This document shows positions 36,137-47,207 of a stretch of 64,000 nt of DNA, one piece after another; the first letter of the stretch is position 1; the number at the start of each line of letters is the position of its first letter. The position numbers and the translations under genes are program-made. This DNA is from Clarireedia homoeocarpa (lineage: Eukaryota; Ascomycota; Leotiomycetes; Helotiales; Rutstroemiaceae). The notes under the pieces are model-generated. The model was given only the letters and a program-made list of their open reading frames with translations, did no database searches and had not been told where the DNA came from. The stretch covers positions 244,690-308,689 of the forward strand of contig LNKV01000051.1 of assembly GCA_001465935.1 (NCBI GenBank). The letters are read 5' to 3'.

Positions 36137-37368
36137 TCTGTTCAGTTGTTAGAGCACATAGACAATGACTGGAGGGATTATGTAGCATTTTACTAACTCC
36201 TTCCAAGGGCCCGAAATCGAATTACCCATGGTGATGGCGATGGAACTCTCAGCGAGAGATTCTTTAGTTGTGAGATTCCTTGCGCGTTCGAACGTGTATT
36301 TGAAAAGCGGCGTTGGTAGAACCTCGCACTTGATTCAAGAAAGAACACCAGCTGGCCAGCCACTGCAATCACTATTTGTAGTGATCAAGCAGAAACTGTG
36401 TAAACACTCTGTAAGAAAGCTTGAGTGCGAGAAGATTCTGACCCGAGAACGAGAATGTTAGAGAGTATCAAGAGTGAGATATCTGCAGCCCGGATAGACA
36501 CGAGGAAATTGCGAATTTTGGACTGGCCATCAGGGTTCCTCTATTCCAAGCACGCTGGAGTGAATTGTAAGCTGGTAATCTAACTTCCCGTTGGCTAGCC
36601 GAAGAAATTTCACATTTGGGACATGTTCAAAGACATGAGACGAAAATAATCTTGTTCATTGTCTCGGTTGACAGAGGTGAAGGTGGAAATCGTCCTTCTC
36701 TGTTATCTCGAAGGCAGCATAGATACAAACAGATCTAACACTCGACAATACGCTTTATAGTAGAAAAGATAAGATAGGCAGCTATTGTATCTATTTCACC
36801 AGTAAGCTTGTAATTGGTTCGCTGTTCAATTTCAAAGAAATTCGACCTCATTAGAAGCTTCTCTGGCACGATCGCTAATATCGCGATGATGTCGATAGAG
36901 AGGCAGCAATAGATTGACTCACCTACATACCACATTCACAAATAGTATACTGTCAGCCAGCTCCTCAAATCGGGCGATTCGCGTTTCAAAGCAGCGACAG
37001 AGAATCCAACACATTTCAGATCCTTGAGCCAACCTCCGCCAAAAAAGTCTATTCCCGACGCAGATTCTACATGTCGGTGACCAATGTGGGATGGGAATAC
37101 TACATTTGTCAAGACTCAAGTCCCATATCGTAGCCGCACGCGCTGCCGCAATGAAAGGTTAAAGGGGCACCAGACCACAATGCAGTGATGGGAGCCCTCT
37201 CAGAAATCCATAAGAACCTAAAGGATTGGATTCGGAACGCTTACAAAAAGTATTTCAGGGACTTCAGGAGATATGAAAACATGAAAGGGGTTGTAATATG
37301 CGATACCAAAAGGGCCCCCAGGCTTAGCCATGATGGGGTAGGCTTCATTCATTCATCTATTCGTTAGT
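36137..37368. other. Intergenic with possible coding debris
   Basis: Upstream of the BTB start, near 36310-36335, the minus strand keeps a DNA stretch resembling the first exon of the other BTB gene (TCAAGTGCGAGGTTC against TCAAGTGTGAGGTTC). A minus-strand frame at 36919-37119 (LAQGSEMCWILCRCFE) is reminiscent of HET N-termini but is too short to call. Nothing else was recognised. Confidence 0.4.
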
Positions 37369-39257
37369 TTAGATCACCTCGACTCTCTGAAGCTGCCATG
37401 GCTGTTCCTTACATACTTTAAGTTCAACCATGCCAACCCTGACATATTTCCTCTCTTGTCCTGCAACAGGCTGGAGGACTAAGCAGCAAACTTTGGTGAT
37501 ATGGTTAGGCGTCGATTTACCAGCGATTCTAATGCAGGTGAGCTTACGTTGCTCATAATCCGGAGGCTTCCAGCACGTAGGACCGGTCAAGAGATCGAGT
37601 GGAAAGAGGGTCAAACTTTCGTTCCCAACATTCAATATCCTCTACATCGTCCGTGTCACTATCAGATTTATGATATTCACCATCGCCAAAAAGTTCGGGT
37701 CGATCTATGGCGCAGCGTGAGAATCTGCACGAGCACACTTCATGGAAATGTCCCTCTATTGGCAAGATACCGGATAAGACCTCCCCAAATGGATCGTTAA
37801 TGGCGTTGGTGACTGCGAACTGTGCTTCAGCGACTGGAACAAAAGTAGAAAGCTTGGTAGCGTATATTGACCACACGTCATTTCCAGAGTGCCCGCTGAA
37901 ATCGACGTTTCATCCCCCCCCCAAAAGCAGTTGTAAACTCTTTACAATACCAGCGATGGCAATCGGCACATCTCCCGCGAAAGTTAACTTGCGGTTGGTA
38001 TACTGATTGATAATTGTGTCATACCAGTAACGATCGACTAAACGTGGGTTATTATACCAGTACGAGGCATGGTAGCCAGTATTATCTTTGGACGGTGACC
38101 TCAGAGCCTCTATCAGAAGATAGGATGGTAACAGACATGTCCGACCGCGAAATAAATTCTCCAATATAAGAGTTTGCTGGATATATTCCTCAGTGGTTTG
38201 ATAATGAACACATCGCCATCTGAGACAGGTAGCGTGGAATTGTAAAACTCGAGGTGACATGATTTCTTCTTGAGGGGTCCAGCCTCGGTGTCCAAGTGTA
38301 CCTCCCTGTTGTATTCAGCCCCATTCCATCGACTGGAAGGACTTTCCGTACAAAAATGTTGTCTCTGAGTTTCAAGATATTATTGTGCCACTCCGTTCGC
38401 CGGTGGTCCTTGAAATTTCGTCTCCTTGACTGAAAAAGACTGCAAAACAAGCCACCATTACTGTCTTGAGAATTTTCGGCTTCTAGTTATAGTGATTGCG
38501 CTATTTCTATAGACTAGATTCATGCGAGAAGACCCGGCTACCCAGTCTTCTCTTGAATTCTATATGATGCACAATGATTCGATCCATAGGTATCGTATTC
38601 CGAGGCCCCTCGCGAACAGAACTGCATCTCGATATGTAGCTGGCAGACTTTGGAGCGGTAGAGATTTCCAGTGGCATTCTAAATTATCAATTATCGTCTT
38701 TCTTTGCAAAGATTGTCCCCAACAATGACTGAATGCAGTCCATTTCCCCAGGAGATTTCCCCCAGACACAATCAAGCGGGGCTCAATCAACTGGGAGCCA
38801 ACATCGATTACACGCGTTGGAACTTCCGACGCGTGTTTTTTGCCAGATCAAGGGAATCCTGTAACGTGATCGTGTCTGTAACCAGTCTTCAAACTAACAC
38901 ATCTCGAAAAAGGCCATCTAGTAAAGTTAGCTAGGAATAAGAAGCTGTTATACAACATGTAACCATACAACCTCTTGTGCAAACCTCAATATGACGGAGT
39001 CTTGAGACAACAACATCACTTGGAGGTGGATGCTCCTGCCACTCAAGTTTTTGATCACGAAGAAAGACTCGTAATTGCACTCCTGCGAGAGGCTTGGTGG
39101 GTGTATAAATATTCCAATGACTAAAAAACTCAACGAGTTCGCAAATTTCATAGCCGTCCTCAGCTGAAGCCAACAGATCCGACCAACTCTCATGATGAGG
39201 GTAGCCTTCACCGACGAGCTGATCGTAATCAAAAGACTTGTAATACTTGCAAAGCAT
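37369..39257 (-). pseudogene. Decayed heterokaryon-incompatibility (HET) gene, copy B
   Basis: Almost the whole length of a HET protein can be traced on the minus strand, but in different frames. From 39257 an ATG opens an N-terminal domain (HHESWSDLLASAEDGYEICELV). VPTRVIDVGSQL and GKWTAFSHCWG follow near 38830-38720, then LPATYRDAVLFARGLGIRYL and WIESLCII, ended by a TAG at about 38560. The same frame continues directly past the stop with NSREDWVAGSSRMNLVYRNS, exactly as HET proteins do, so the stop is a simple nonsense change, most easily CAG to TAG. Later pieces are RYWYDTIINQYTNRKLTFAG, YATKLSTFVPVAEA with NDPFGEVLSGILPIEG, and the C-terminal CCLVLQPVAGQERKYVRVGM. Several frameshifts separate them. 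The gene would have acted in vegetative incompatibility; as read it is inactive. Confidence 0.8.
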
Positions 39258-39987
39258 TGTATATTGTCACTCTTGAAGTGTAATATATAGTAGAATGTTA
39301 ACATTTCATCCAAAGAGTAATAATATCAACTATATTGAATGTGACAGACGTGAACAGAGAATCACAAGAAGCAGAAGTAGCGTCCATCCTATGTGTAACG
39401 TGACACTACTACTACCCAAATACTACCCGCTGGATGTTGTCCGTTGTGCCCTCTGACAACACAACACCTCTACATATTTAGGGGTGCTGTATCCCTCCTT
39501 TTGGGTTATTGTAAGCTACCTAGATAGATTCTATAGTATAAAGAATCAGTTTCTATGTAGTTAGAAGAATCAGACTGCTTTATTCTCCTGCTTTTGCCTG
39601 TATGGTGCAGTACAGAGTAACTATCTTCTGGATCACCTTCTATATGTGCTATGGGGATGCACGTACTCTCACTTCGACTACCCTACAATATAAATTATTA
39701 GTTAATAACAAATTTATCGTTTGTTTATACTAACTTATAGAAACCACCGATTTAAATTTACTCGGAAAAACATAAAATTGTACTCATAAATGTTATATTT
39801 GAGGATAAATAGAAGTAGGACAAACTAGCCCCAACTACCTGACGCTGATGTTGACAGAGAAAGGAGATAATTTAACTTCTGCCATAAACTTATGCAAAGA
39901 AACTCCCCCGCTTATCCAATTGCCTTGATACTCGTTACTCTTTTCTACATATTATACAAAGATCCCAAAATATACTCGTAAGATCAT
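39258..39987. other. Intergenic, AT-rich
   Basis: The 730 bases have no gene-like frame. Composition is markedly AT-rich from about 39500. A loosely repeated AGAATCAG with intervening TTCTATGTAGTT/TTCTATAGTAT occurs near 39525-39580. It may include the 3' UTR of the next gene and degraded repeat sequence. Confidence 0.45.
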
Positions 39988-41700
39988 TCAGTTCCAAAAC
40001 CAACCCTTCTTCGCTTTCTTCTCGCCTTGCTGCTCGTCTGATTGCACACTCTTGGCATTGGTGTCCTGGTTTCCGCCGGTTTGCCAACCACTTCGTTCAT
40101 CGCCAGGCCAAGAAGTATGACTTGATGTTGTCATTGTCTCTCTTCCATCGGCGAATCTCTTACTGACAATTATTGTTGTTCTGACGCTTCCATCTGTGTC
40201 GGTATGATGTTCCACTGTCGAAGTAGACGATACTTCTTTCTCGGAAGCCGTAATAGGAGTTGTTAGTTGATTTCTGGCAACTGGCTCCTTAGCCACAGAG
40301 ATGGGGATCTGTCGAGTTTCGCTGGTCTCCGTCTCATGTCCATCCGCGAACTCTTTCCAGACTGTAGTTGTTGACTCCATGGTCCCATCATCGTTGGTAT
40401 ATTGGGTAACACTGGTGCTTGAGTTGACTTCCCTCTCGGCATCGGGGCCACTCGCGGTCGAATATTGATTCTGTGAGCCATGTACTTGCTCCTGACTTAT
40501 ATAACGGCTGTCTTCGAATCCTCTGGTGGTGCTCTTCATCAATTTCTCTACCGCCGAAAAGGTTGACTCTAGGTTTGAGAAAAACTCCGCAGGCGTGGCA
40601 GATGCACTGGTCAAAAGACTCTCATACATCTCTTCCTCTGTCTCGGGATCTTTCGCACCTTTCCCGGATGGAGTGGGTACATTTGGTTTTTGAGCTCTCA
40701 CACGAGAACCTTGGGTGCTGTCATACGAGGCAATCCCCTTGTTATTGGAGTCATGCTCGTCAGGATTAGGGATACTCAGTAGCCCTAGTGTGCGAAGTCG
40801 GTCAACCCAAACTATACCATTGTTCAGACTTGAAAATACGTCGTCTGCATGTTCCTTTGCAGCGAGGTTTTTCCTGTTAGGCATTTCTTTTCCTTGTGTA
40901 GTCAGAAGCAAATCTTCGAATGCTTCACGATAAGGAAAGTCATCCGGAGCGGTTTGGGTGGGGTTACGCCTGCGGAGGAACCCCATCTCGCGGTGTAATG
41001 CTTGGTTGAGTGACAATTGAAGGGGAGAGTAGGGGGAGGCCATCAGATAAGGCAATAATGAAAGGCTGTTGGACGTAGTGCCGAATACTATAGGACTTAG
41101 TGACCCAATGATTTCATTGACCATGTGTGACACTGGGCCGCTGGATACCATTGTTGAATGTAATGGAGAGTATAATGGAAGTTCGTAAGAGCCGAAATTA
41201 TCTAGAAGATTGCCATGTAACTGAGATAGCAACCCATGCATGTCTGAGTAACCACTAGTACCTGGCGGTATCTTTGCACACCCTCTGGGAGCGTCCTCTG
41301 CGGATGGTAGGTGTGGTCTTTCGACATCAGTGTTTTGCAGCTCTTCCGACATTGACTGATTATTCGGCGATCTGTAGCGATATCCATACTTTTGCTCGGC
41401 CTTGTCGACTTTATTTGAGCTCTCTTTCTTCTGTATTTCCTCTGCAGCCTCTTTTAGTTCTCTCTGCCTTGCCTGCAGCTTGTCTCGTCTACGCAGTTCT
41501 TCATCAAATACAGCCCATTGTTGATTGCCAGTTGGTCGCGAAAAGATTGAAGGAATGCCGATGAAGCCTTGGAGAACTGAGCTCACTTGTTCATCGGCGT
41601 AATGTCGAAAGCGGATAAAAGGATTGCTAGAATCGGATCGAGTGGAGCCATTGCTCTTCGATTGATCGTTCGTGTTAACGTTATCGTCCTCTCTTGCCAT
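39988..41700 (-). CDS. Conserved-looking unknown protein with internal repeat
   Basis: A single open frame of 570 residues starting at a clean ATG; I do not recognise the family. The N-terminus is polar and Ser/Asn-rich, followed by NPFIRFRHYADEQVSSVLQG and a Lys/Glu-rich helix (RRRDKLQARQRELKEAAEE). The middle is rich in Ser, Leu and Pro (residues about 165-240). Two C-terminal segments, at about 430-465 and 495-530, repeat each other: each has STSxVxxxTxxDGxxxxTxxV followed by KEFADGHET or KRFADGRET. The protein ends in a basic KKAKKGWFWN. No signal peptide or transmembrane segment is obvious. The gene is divergent from the one at 42282. Confidence 0.75.
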   Translation of the reverse strand: MAREDDNVNTNDQSKSNGSTRSDSSNPFIRFRHYADEQVSSVLQGFIGIPSIFSRPTGNQQWAVFDEELRRRDKLQARQRELKEAAEEIQKKESSNKVDKAEQKYGYRYRSPNNQSMSEELQNTDVERPHLPSAEDAPRGCAKIPPGTSGYSDMHGLLSQLHGNLLDNFGSYELPLYSPLHSTMVSSGPVSHMVNEIIGSLSPIVFGTTSNSLSLLPYLMASPYSPLQLSLNQALHREMGFLRRRNPTQTAPDDFPYREAFEDLLLTTQGKEMPNRKNLAAKEHADDVFSSLNNGIVWVDRLRTLGLLSIPNPDEHDSNNKGIASYDSTQGSRVRAQKPNVPTPSGKGAKDPETEEEMYESLLTSASATPAEFFSNLESTFSAVEKLMKSTTRGFEDSRYISQEQVHGSQNQYSTASGPDAEREVNSSTSVTQYTNDDGTMESTTTVWKEFADGHETETSETRQIPISVAKEPVARNQLTTPITASEKEVSSTSTVEHHTDTDGSVRTTIIVSKRFADGRETMTTSSHTSWPGDERSGWQTGGNQDTNAKSVQSDEQQGEKKAKKGWFWN

Positions 41701-42281
41701 CGTGCTAGCAAACTAGACCAGTGTTGCGGATTATCAAAGCTACCGGATCACACAACTGTGATAGCTTCAGGATGAGCGTTGAGATTCACCTGTGTGGTTG
41801 CAGTTGATGATTGTTCGCTCGTTCCAGGCGTTGCGTTGATGCGCATTCGGGAAGGTTCGCGGGCATGGACACTTTTGCGGGGTTAAGCGGCTAACCTTTA
41901 CAGTAGTGGCGCGAGAGTACTGGCGTGACTGGGTAAATCTCCCGCCAATCAACACACCGACCGCATTGCAAGCAAGCCACCGAGCCACCCCAATAAGTTC
42001 GCATCAGCTCTTGGGAACAAACATTGCGATGATTGGAATTCGACTGGCTTCAAGGGAAAAAAGGGGACCATAGAAAGTCTGCCACGCAAATTTCCTCATA
42101 TCCAAAGAAAAGATATCCCGGCCAACACAACACAACCTCATATACTTGAGACTCGTTTGATTTCTCCTTTTGAAAAGGCCTCTCCCTTCCCCTTGTTGGA
42201 CTATGCAATTGCTACTCCTTTCAATTATGCCTGCAATTCATTAGTTCGAGAGCAATTGAACGAGAACGGAGTCTCCACATC
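41701..42281. promoter_or_regulatory. Divergent intergenic region between two unnamed genes
   Basis: The 581 bases between two opposite start codons should hold both promoters. No coding sequence was seen. A pyrimidine-rich stretch at about 42160-42200 precedes the plus-strand start. Confidence 0.4.
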
Positions 42282-43754
42282 ATGACAACAACTCGCACGT
42301 CGCCAAATGTACGTTCGGCGGGTGTAGGAGCAGATGCATTACCACACACTCACACGCCCGCGCCCGCGCCCACTCATACTCACATGCGGCCTCACACCAC
42401 TTCAAAATCTCTCTCAACTACCCACCACTACAACAATTACAATTCGAACTCTGACTCAAATACGAATAATAATAGACGTCACTCACTTCCACTGCATTTT
42501 CTGCCACCAAGTTTATGGACTTCCAATACTTCTAGTGCCAGTTTGGTTGAATCTGAAGAAGCCGCTCGCGGTGAACATATTCTCGACGAGGCAAAGGTAG
42601 CACATCGTCTTACAGCTCTTCGCTCCCTCAACGGCACGAATCGATCACACCATCGGTATGCGAAATCCACCGGCGAGACATTCAATCAACCAGTGATTGT
42701 GCGAACGTATTCCGGAGCCGTCCAACCCCGCTCGCTACAACGAGATCCTCTCGCTGCCAAAAAACAGAATGGGGCAGCCGGGATAGGCCAAGCAAAAATG
42801 GATCTTAAGCTTCCGCCCGTCGAAGCCTTTAGCTTCAAGGGAATTATGGATGACATAAAACATAGTGTTTCAGATGATTTGGAGAGGATTGCCGAAATTT
42901 GTGCTAGGAGCAAATACAGTTTGGCCAATCAACACGAGTTCCACCATCCACCCCATGGTACTGGAGATCGAATCCTACAAGCGGGTGGTGGATCTGTTGC
43001 CGATGCAAGTGCTCCAACATTGCAAGTCATTGCTGCTGATGAAGACTATACACGACCTCCAGCCCGGAGTTCAAGAGGAGGCCGAAGACCAAAGTCCGTC
43101 GCCTATGGTACCCTTGAAACGATCATGTCATCTTCAAGATCCTCCGAAGAGGACAAATCAAGGAAAAAGCCTGCTGCCGTTCTGGAAGATGAGGTCCGCG
43201 GACGAGTTGCAAGAAAGGAAGTTGAAGTTTCAACATCAAGTTCTGAAGTGACTGAAGATAACACCGCTTCCGAAAGCATTCCTGACAAACCGGCCAAGCA
43301 CGCGCGACCAAGAGCTGCCACATTCGCTTCGATCATTATAGACAACGCCCAGCATTTCAAACAAGGCCCGAAACCTCAGCTTGTTTCTCCAACCTTCTTA
43401 GTCAGTCAACCTGCACGACCTCAAACGTCCGCTGCAATGTTCAATCATATTCCCGCTCATGACGAGATGACCCCATTGCAATCGCCAACTCTACATGGAT
43501 TGATGTCACCCAAGCCTACCTTGATCCGGAATGAATCTGTCGCTTCCACTTTGCTGCCCCAACCTCAGCCTCCACCGAAACCATCCATTCTAGGAAGTCT
43601 AAGTTCTTGGTTACCGTGGAGCAAACCCCCGAATCAAGCCCATACTCGTCAAGCGAGAATGAGGAGTGGCTCTCATGCCGAAGGAAGCCTGCGGAGTTTA
43701 CTACAATCTACGGGTATCGACAGAAAAGGTAAAAGTGTTCAACGTGGCCCTTGA
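42282..43754 (+). CDS. Unknown protein with low-complexity N-terminus
   Basis: A single frame of 490 residues from an ATG at 42282; I do not recognise a domain. Residues 20-70 are low-complexity (His/Thr/Pro, then Asn/Ser). A more conserved-looking section follows: ARGEHILDEAKVAHRLTALR at about 95-114, and LPPVEAFSFKGIMDDIKHSV with DDLERIAEICARSKYSLANQ at about 177-218. The C-terminal half is Ser/Pro-rich, with KHARPRAATFASIIIDNAQH and a hydrophobic ILGSLSSWLPWSK near residue 440. This pattern, short helices in a disordered chain, suggests a regulatory or scaffold protein, but function is unknown. Confidence 0.7.
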   Translation: MTTTRTSPNVRSAGVGADALPHTHTPAPAPTHTHMRPHTTSKSLSTTHHYNNYNSNSDSNTNNNRRHSLPLHFLPPSLWTSNTSSASLVESEEAARGEHILDEAKVAHRLTALRSLNGTNRSHHRYAKSTGETFNQPVIVRTYSGAVQPRSLQRDPLAAKKQNGAAGIGQAKMDLKLPPVEAFSFKGIMDDIKHSVSDDLERIAEICARSKYSLANQHEFHHPPHGTGDRILQAGGGSVADASAPTLQVIAADEDYTRPPARSSRGGRRPKSVAYGTLETIMSSSRSSEEDKSRKKPAAVLEDEVRGRVARKEVEVSTSSSEVTEDNTASESIPDKPAKHARPRAATFASIIIDNAQHFKQGPKPQLVSPTFLVSQPARPQTSAAMFNHIPAHDEMTPLQSPTLHGLMSPKPTLIRNESVASTLLPQPQPPPKPSILGSLSSWLPWSKPPNQAHTRQARMRSGSHAEGSLRSLLQSTGIDRKGKSVQRGP

Positions 43755-45076
43755 GCGGAACCAGACCGTCGAGCGGATTGTTCTTGTGATGAACTCGAAG
43801 CTGAAATCAATAATCTCGTCCGCTATAGGCATCTTGCTTGCAGTCTCCATGTGGTAATTGTCGGCGAGGCGGTTTGAGATGACACATCCTCTCTGTATAC
43901 ATCGTTGGTGTGCAGTGGAAGTGAAATTGAATATATACCAGATCATCTCGAAAGCTACGTGAGCGTAGCTCTTACACGGCTATTCTATAGGCGAAAGACC
44001 CAGATCCAGGCACAACACCTCGAAGGAATTACCAGACAGTTCAACGCTACGGGATATAAAGTCATTTCAAGCCAGCAGCCCTGCTACAGCCGCACTCCCT
44101 CTATCGGTCACCGCCGTCATCGATATTAGACTTGGATGCCGAGCTGTGTTTGTGATTGGTGACAGAATGATCATTCGTTTGTAGGGAATGTTTTTGAGTA
44201 GTCCCATCTATGTTATCGGCCAGAAGCTACTGAATTGAAGTTACCGTCAATGACTTCAATATTTGAGTCTGAATGTACGCATGGTGGATATTATACGGAG
44301 CAACTTGTGGCAGCTACTCTTGCCATTGCCTGCAAGATTCTGAGACATACGCTATCAATCCAGAATCGCAGAGCCGACCGCCTAACCCTTATGTATTGGC
44401 CCTTTTCACCACTACCTACGTACCTTAGAACGGAGTATGATAACCTCTCTCTCTGGCCAACCACACTCGAAAGCAAGACCGAGAATCTGGACACGGGATA
44501 GATACATTACAACAGGGGATTTCCTCGCCGTTCCCAGGCACGGTGCAGAATATCGGCTATCTAGGAACGACATACACACTCTGTAATGGAGGAAGAGATG
44601 TATTTATAAAAGAAAATGCGTGTGATTCATATAGGTGACGATGTGCTCTGCTATATCAGAGATATCTTGACAGAGTCAAAGAGAAATAAAAAAAAGTTGT
44701 TCTATTCACCCCAATGGCTGTATTCATTCGTCAAGCATCATGCATCCCCATCCCCTAAGACTCTTTTGTGACGTTGTGAAACTTGAGAATATATGGTATG
44801 TTGTACTGGGTATTTCGTATCTAATAATTCGTAGATGGTTTATATAAATTATCATAACGTTCCAGGTCTTTCTTTCATCGAAGTGATGATTTGATCAAGC
44901 AAGCAATTGGCTGGCTTGAAACGAACCATTCTCTAAGGAGGCGCGGTGCATAAGTAAGTGACAAAACATCTTTCGCTCGTCCGTATTTACAAGACAGTGG
45001 GATTGATCAGGTACGTCTTTTCGTGCCTGTCTAGCCCTGCCCTCACCTTGCGATCTTAACTCGAGAAAGTAAGTAT
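43755..45076. other. Intergenic, 1.3 kb, no gene recognised
   Basis: This lies between the convergent ends of the unknown gene and the dehydrogenase. Frames at 43701-43946 (minus) and 44235-44501 (plus) have no recognisable features. No repeats of note. Confidence 0.5.
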
Positions 45077-46841
45077 TTATATATACTTATACGGATTCAT
45101 AATCCCATTCTAAACTCGCGAATTAGCCATACTTCCTCCAAAACCCCCACCCATCCATCCATCCACAAGCAACAGCGAGACCATTCCAACCCCAAAAAGA
45201 AAAGAAAAGAAAAGCACATACCGGATCATAAAGATTCTTAATCTGCTTCATCAGCCTAATCATCGTCTCACTCCTACTATACCCGATATAATTCTTCTTC
45301 GCCAACCCCAAGCCATGTTCCGCACTAATACTCCCATTGCGCTCCTTAATCCACTCATACACAAACGGTTCCAGCTGTTTCTCAACTGCTTTATCGTATC
45401 TTCTTGTCGCGACATTCAGATGCAGATTCGAGTCGCCCATGTGGCCGTATCCCACAACATCGATGACAGGAAACTCATCCGTATTGCCGATCAGCCCCGC
45501 TTTGTCGAGTTTCGCGCGCACGTCTTCGACGAGGGAGTAGAGTTCCTTGAGCGGAATCGATAAATCGTATTTGTAGACGCCGCCAAAGTGGCCGAGACAC
45601 TCGGCGATGCCCTCGCGCCAGGCCCAGAGGGTTTTCACTTGAGTTTCGTTCTCGGCTACGACACCGTCTGACACGATTTCTTTCTGCATGACGAACTCGA
45701 GGAATTTTTCGAGCTTCTCCGTGTCATGTTCCGCATTGGATCCGCTGGTTTCGATGAGGCAGTAGAAGGGGTGTTCACCCTCGAGCGGGTGTTTGTTGTT
45801 GGTTACTTTGTGCACGAGAGCTTGGCTCTGGGAGTCCATGAGCTCGAAGGCGGAGAGGATCTCAGAGAGTTGGCCTTTGGCTTCTTTGAACGCTTCCTGG
45901 ACTTTTGAGAAGGATTCGAGACCGAAGAATGCGACGTTGATGGCGGGGGAGCGTTGGGGACAGAGAATGGAAATTCCGGTTATTATGCCGATTGTGCCTT
46001 CTGCGCCGATGAAGAGTTGTTTGAGATCGTAACCTGTGTTGTTTTTGCGTAGCTTTGAGAGGTCATCGACGATTGTGCCGTCTGGCAATACTGCTTCAAT
46101 TCCGAGAACACTTCCGTGCAGACTTCCGTAGCGCAGTAATCGTAGACCTCCAGCGTTCGTTGAAACATTACCTCCAATATGACAAGATCCTTTTGCGCCT
46201 AGATCTAGAGGGAAGATATGTTTTCTTTCAGCCAAGTAACCGTCCACAGTTTCTAAAATACAACCAGCATCTACAACCAGAGTTCCCGAGACTTCGTCGA
46301 ACGATCGAATTTGGTTCATGCGACTCATATTAATTACGATTTCATCGAAAACCGGAACCGATCCTCCTACAAGTCCAGAATTTCCTCCTTGCGGAACAAC
46401 TGCCAACATATTATCATTGCAGTATTTCAAAACCTTGCTCACTTCCTCTGTTGAACCAGGCTTCAGCACTAAACTCGTATGTCCTCTATATTTGCGCATC
46501 CAATCGCCATTGAACGGTTCAATATCATCCGTAGCATCTTTTGTAACACCGTCGATAATGGCAGATTCCTTTCCTAGTATTTCTTTAAAGTATTTGACAT
46601 GCTCTTCGGATATCTTCGCATATTTCGAATCTCGTTTGATCTCGGGATACGTTTCGGAGGTAAATTTTATGGTCTTCGAAGTTCCGGTTGTGCCTTTTGC
46701 GATCCCCTCAGTGTTCTCTGTCGTCGCAGTACTTTGCCATCGAGTTTGTGTTAGAGGTCTCAAACTTTTGCATCTAGAACATGGAGTAGAAGATACTCGA
46801 GCTCTTCGAGCCGGAAGGGCAATTCTTGAACGAATCGCCAT
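45077..46841 (-). CDS. dld2: Mitochondrial FAD-linked D-2-hydroxyglutarate/D-lactate dehydrogenase (Dld2-like)
   Basis: Exons on the minus strand are 46841..45222 and 45109..45077 (112-base intron), giving 550 residues. The last exon of 11 codons supplies NGIMNPYKYI, the usual family C-terminus, which is lost if the intron is ignored. The start is the ATG at 46841; the frame extends upstream only through a TTG. The Arg/Ser-rich N-terminus (MAIRSRIALPARRARVSS) looks like a mitochondrial presequence. The FAD-binding PCMH domain has VVPQGGNSGLVGGSVP, GTLVVDAGCIL and GSCHIGGNVSTNAGGLRLLR. The C-terminal oxidase domain has VVGYGHMGDSNLHLN and SAEHGLGLAKKNY. The enzyme oxidises D-2-hydroxy acids, passing electrons to cytochrome c or a flavoprotein. 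Sequence style favours Dld2/D2HGDH over Dld1; the substrate is inferred. Confidence 0.92.
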
Positions 46842-47207
46842 TTTTGTCCAGGAAATCAATTAGGAAGATTTCTTTCTTGACTTGAGAATCAGTAGTTCAA
46901 ATAATACTTGTACAATAATGACGGCAGAAATTCGGAGTGGGGTTTTGCGAGCTCGGTCGTAGATTTCCGATCACATTTTGCCCAAAGCCCACCAATCATG
47001 AAGGCGGTGAGTCGATTCTGCTTAGTGCCTGAGGATCCTTAGTCACCAGTTGGACCTTCCCGTCGCGTAGCTTCGTATGCTGAGCTGCCTGCCGCCAAAC
47101 ATCAAGCAAGCTCCATCAATAATTTCTGTGTCCTTTAGAAACTCCAATCACTCTTTTAAGATACCCAAAAAATTCCTCCAAGTTCGAGTTTGCAAGCATC
47201 ATAAACC
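46842..47207. promoter_or_regulatory. Divergent region between dld2 and proteasome alpha4 genes
   Basis: The 366 bases between the opposite start codons must contain both promoters. A TGCCGCCAAAC near 47090-47100 resembles part of a yeast proteasome control element in reverse but does not match it fully. No other gene is present. Confidence 0.4.

Noticed and set aside
36919..37119. Possible third HET N-terminal fragment on the minus strand
   Set aside because: Only one vaguely HET-like run (LAQGSEMCWILCRCFE); no core motif nearby in any frame.
47085..47105. Proteasome control element (Rpn4-type) before pre6
   Set aside because: TGCCGCCAAAC resembles but does not match the GGTGGCAAA consensus on either strand; not claimed.
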